Origin: JBGTIS01 sp041745535 | GTDB lineage: Bacteria > Bacteroidota > Bacteroidia > Cytophagales > Cyclobacteriaceae | Assembly (NCBI GenBank): GCA_041745535.1 | Contig: JBGTIS010000342.1 | Coordinates: 1 to 23,405 of the forward strand | Reading direction: 5' to 3' | DNA length: 23,405 bases | Shown: one piece after another, positions 23,281-23,405 of the stretch | How the letters are laid out: the number at the start of each line of letters is the position of its first letter | Numbering within the stretch: position 1 is the stretch's first letter | The notes under the pieces: generated by a model | What the model was told of the DNA's origin: nothing | Seen by the model: only the letters and a program-made list of their open reading frames with translations | Databases searched by the model: none | Program-made: the position numbers and the translations under genes

Positions 23281-23405
23281 ATGGATTACAAAGACTATTA
23301 TAAAATATTAGGAGTAAATAAAAGCGCTTCTCAGGATGAAATTAAAAAAGCTTACCGCAAGCTGGCTGTAAAATACCATCCGGATAAAAATCCGGATAAT
23401 AAGAA
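23281..23405 (+). CDS. J-domain co-chaperone (CbpA/DnaJ-type), partial at right edge
   Basis: The first 41 codons are present. They encode a J-domain: MDYKDYYKILGV, helix II residues EIKKAYRKLAVKY and the invariant HPD at 33-35, which stimulates the ATPase of DnaK. The MDYKDYY opening is more typical of CbpA-like proteins (J-domain, Gly/Phe linker, C-terminal substrate-binding domain without the zinc centre) than of DnaJ itself, which usually starts with a short MAKRDYY segment. The zinc-finger region lies outside the window, so the two cannot be separated here. The gene has a clear Shine-Dalgarno sequence and is divergent from the truncated DUF4139 fragment. Confidence 0.92.
   Translation, partial: MDYKDYYKILGVNKSASQDEIKKAYRKLAVKYHPDKNPDNK

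Overview
The window looks like chromosomal DNA of a Bacteroidota species, probably of the Cytophagia type. Most genes have no clear Shine-Dalgarno sequence. Several promoter -7 elements fit the Bacteroidota TAnnTTTG pattern. The gene families (DUF6597-type AraC regulator, DUF4139 protein, DUF4488-like lipocalin repeats, bacterial GT14 transferase) are typical of the phylum. No rRNA, tRNA, CRISPR array or intact insertion sequence was seen.

Layout. Positions 1-2350 are an accessory-looking border. They hold a possible partial gene leaving the left edge, a toxin-antitoxin pair (small antitoxin plus PIN-domain toxin), the last 30 codons of a lost restriction-modification enzyme, two copies of a 28-bp direct repeat, a conserved hypothetical gene with a good terminator, a possible 49-residue cysteine-containing peptide and a dispersed palindromic repeat. 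lepA follows on the minus strand.

The core, about 4.3-19.2 kb, is a divergent alpha-glucan/trehalose locus. On the minus strand are treZ, a GH57/DUF3536 glycosidase and treY. On the plus strand are glgE, a treS-maltokinase fusion and glgB. Together they can form a closed cycle. TreY and TreZ cut trehalose from the ends of alpha-1,4-glucan. TreS isomerises trehalose to maltose. The fused maltokinase makes maltose 1-phosphate. GlgE polymerises this into glucan, and GlgB branches it. The GH57 enzyme has no assigned step and could supply the debranching or disproportionating activity that TreX provides elsewhere. No glgC, glgA or otsAB lies in the window.

Positions 19.2-23.4 kb hold a secreted protein with two lipocalin-like repeats, an orphan GT14 glycosyltransferase, an AraC-family regulator next to a VOC-fold protein, a 5'-truncated DUF4139 remnant on the minus strand, and the start of a J-domain chaperone gene that runs off the right edge.
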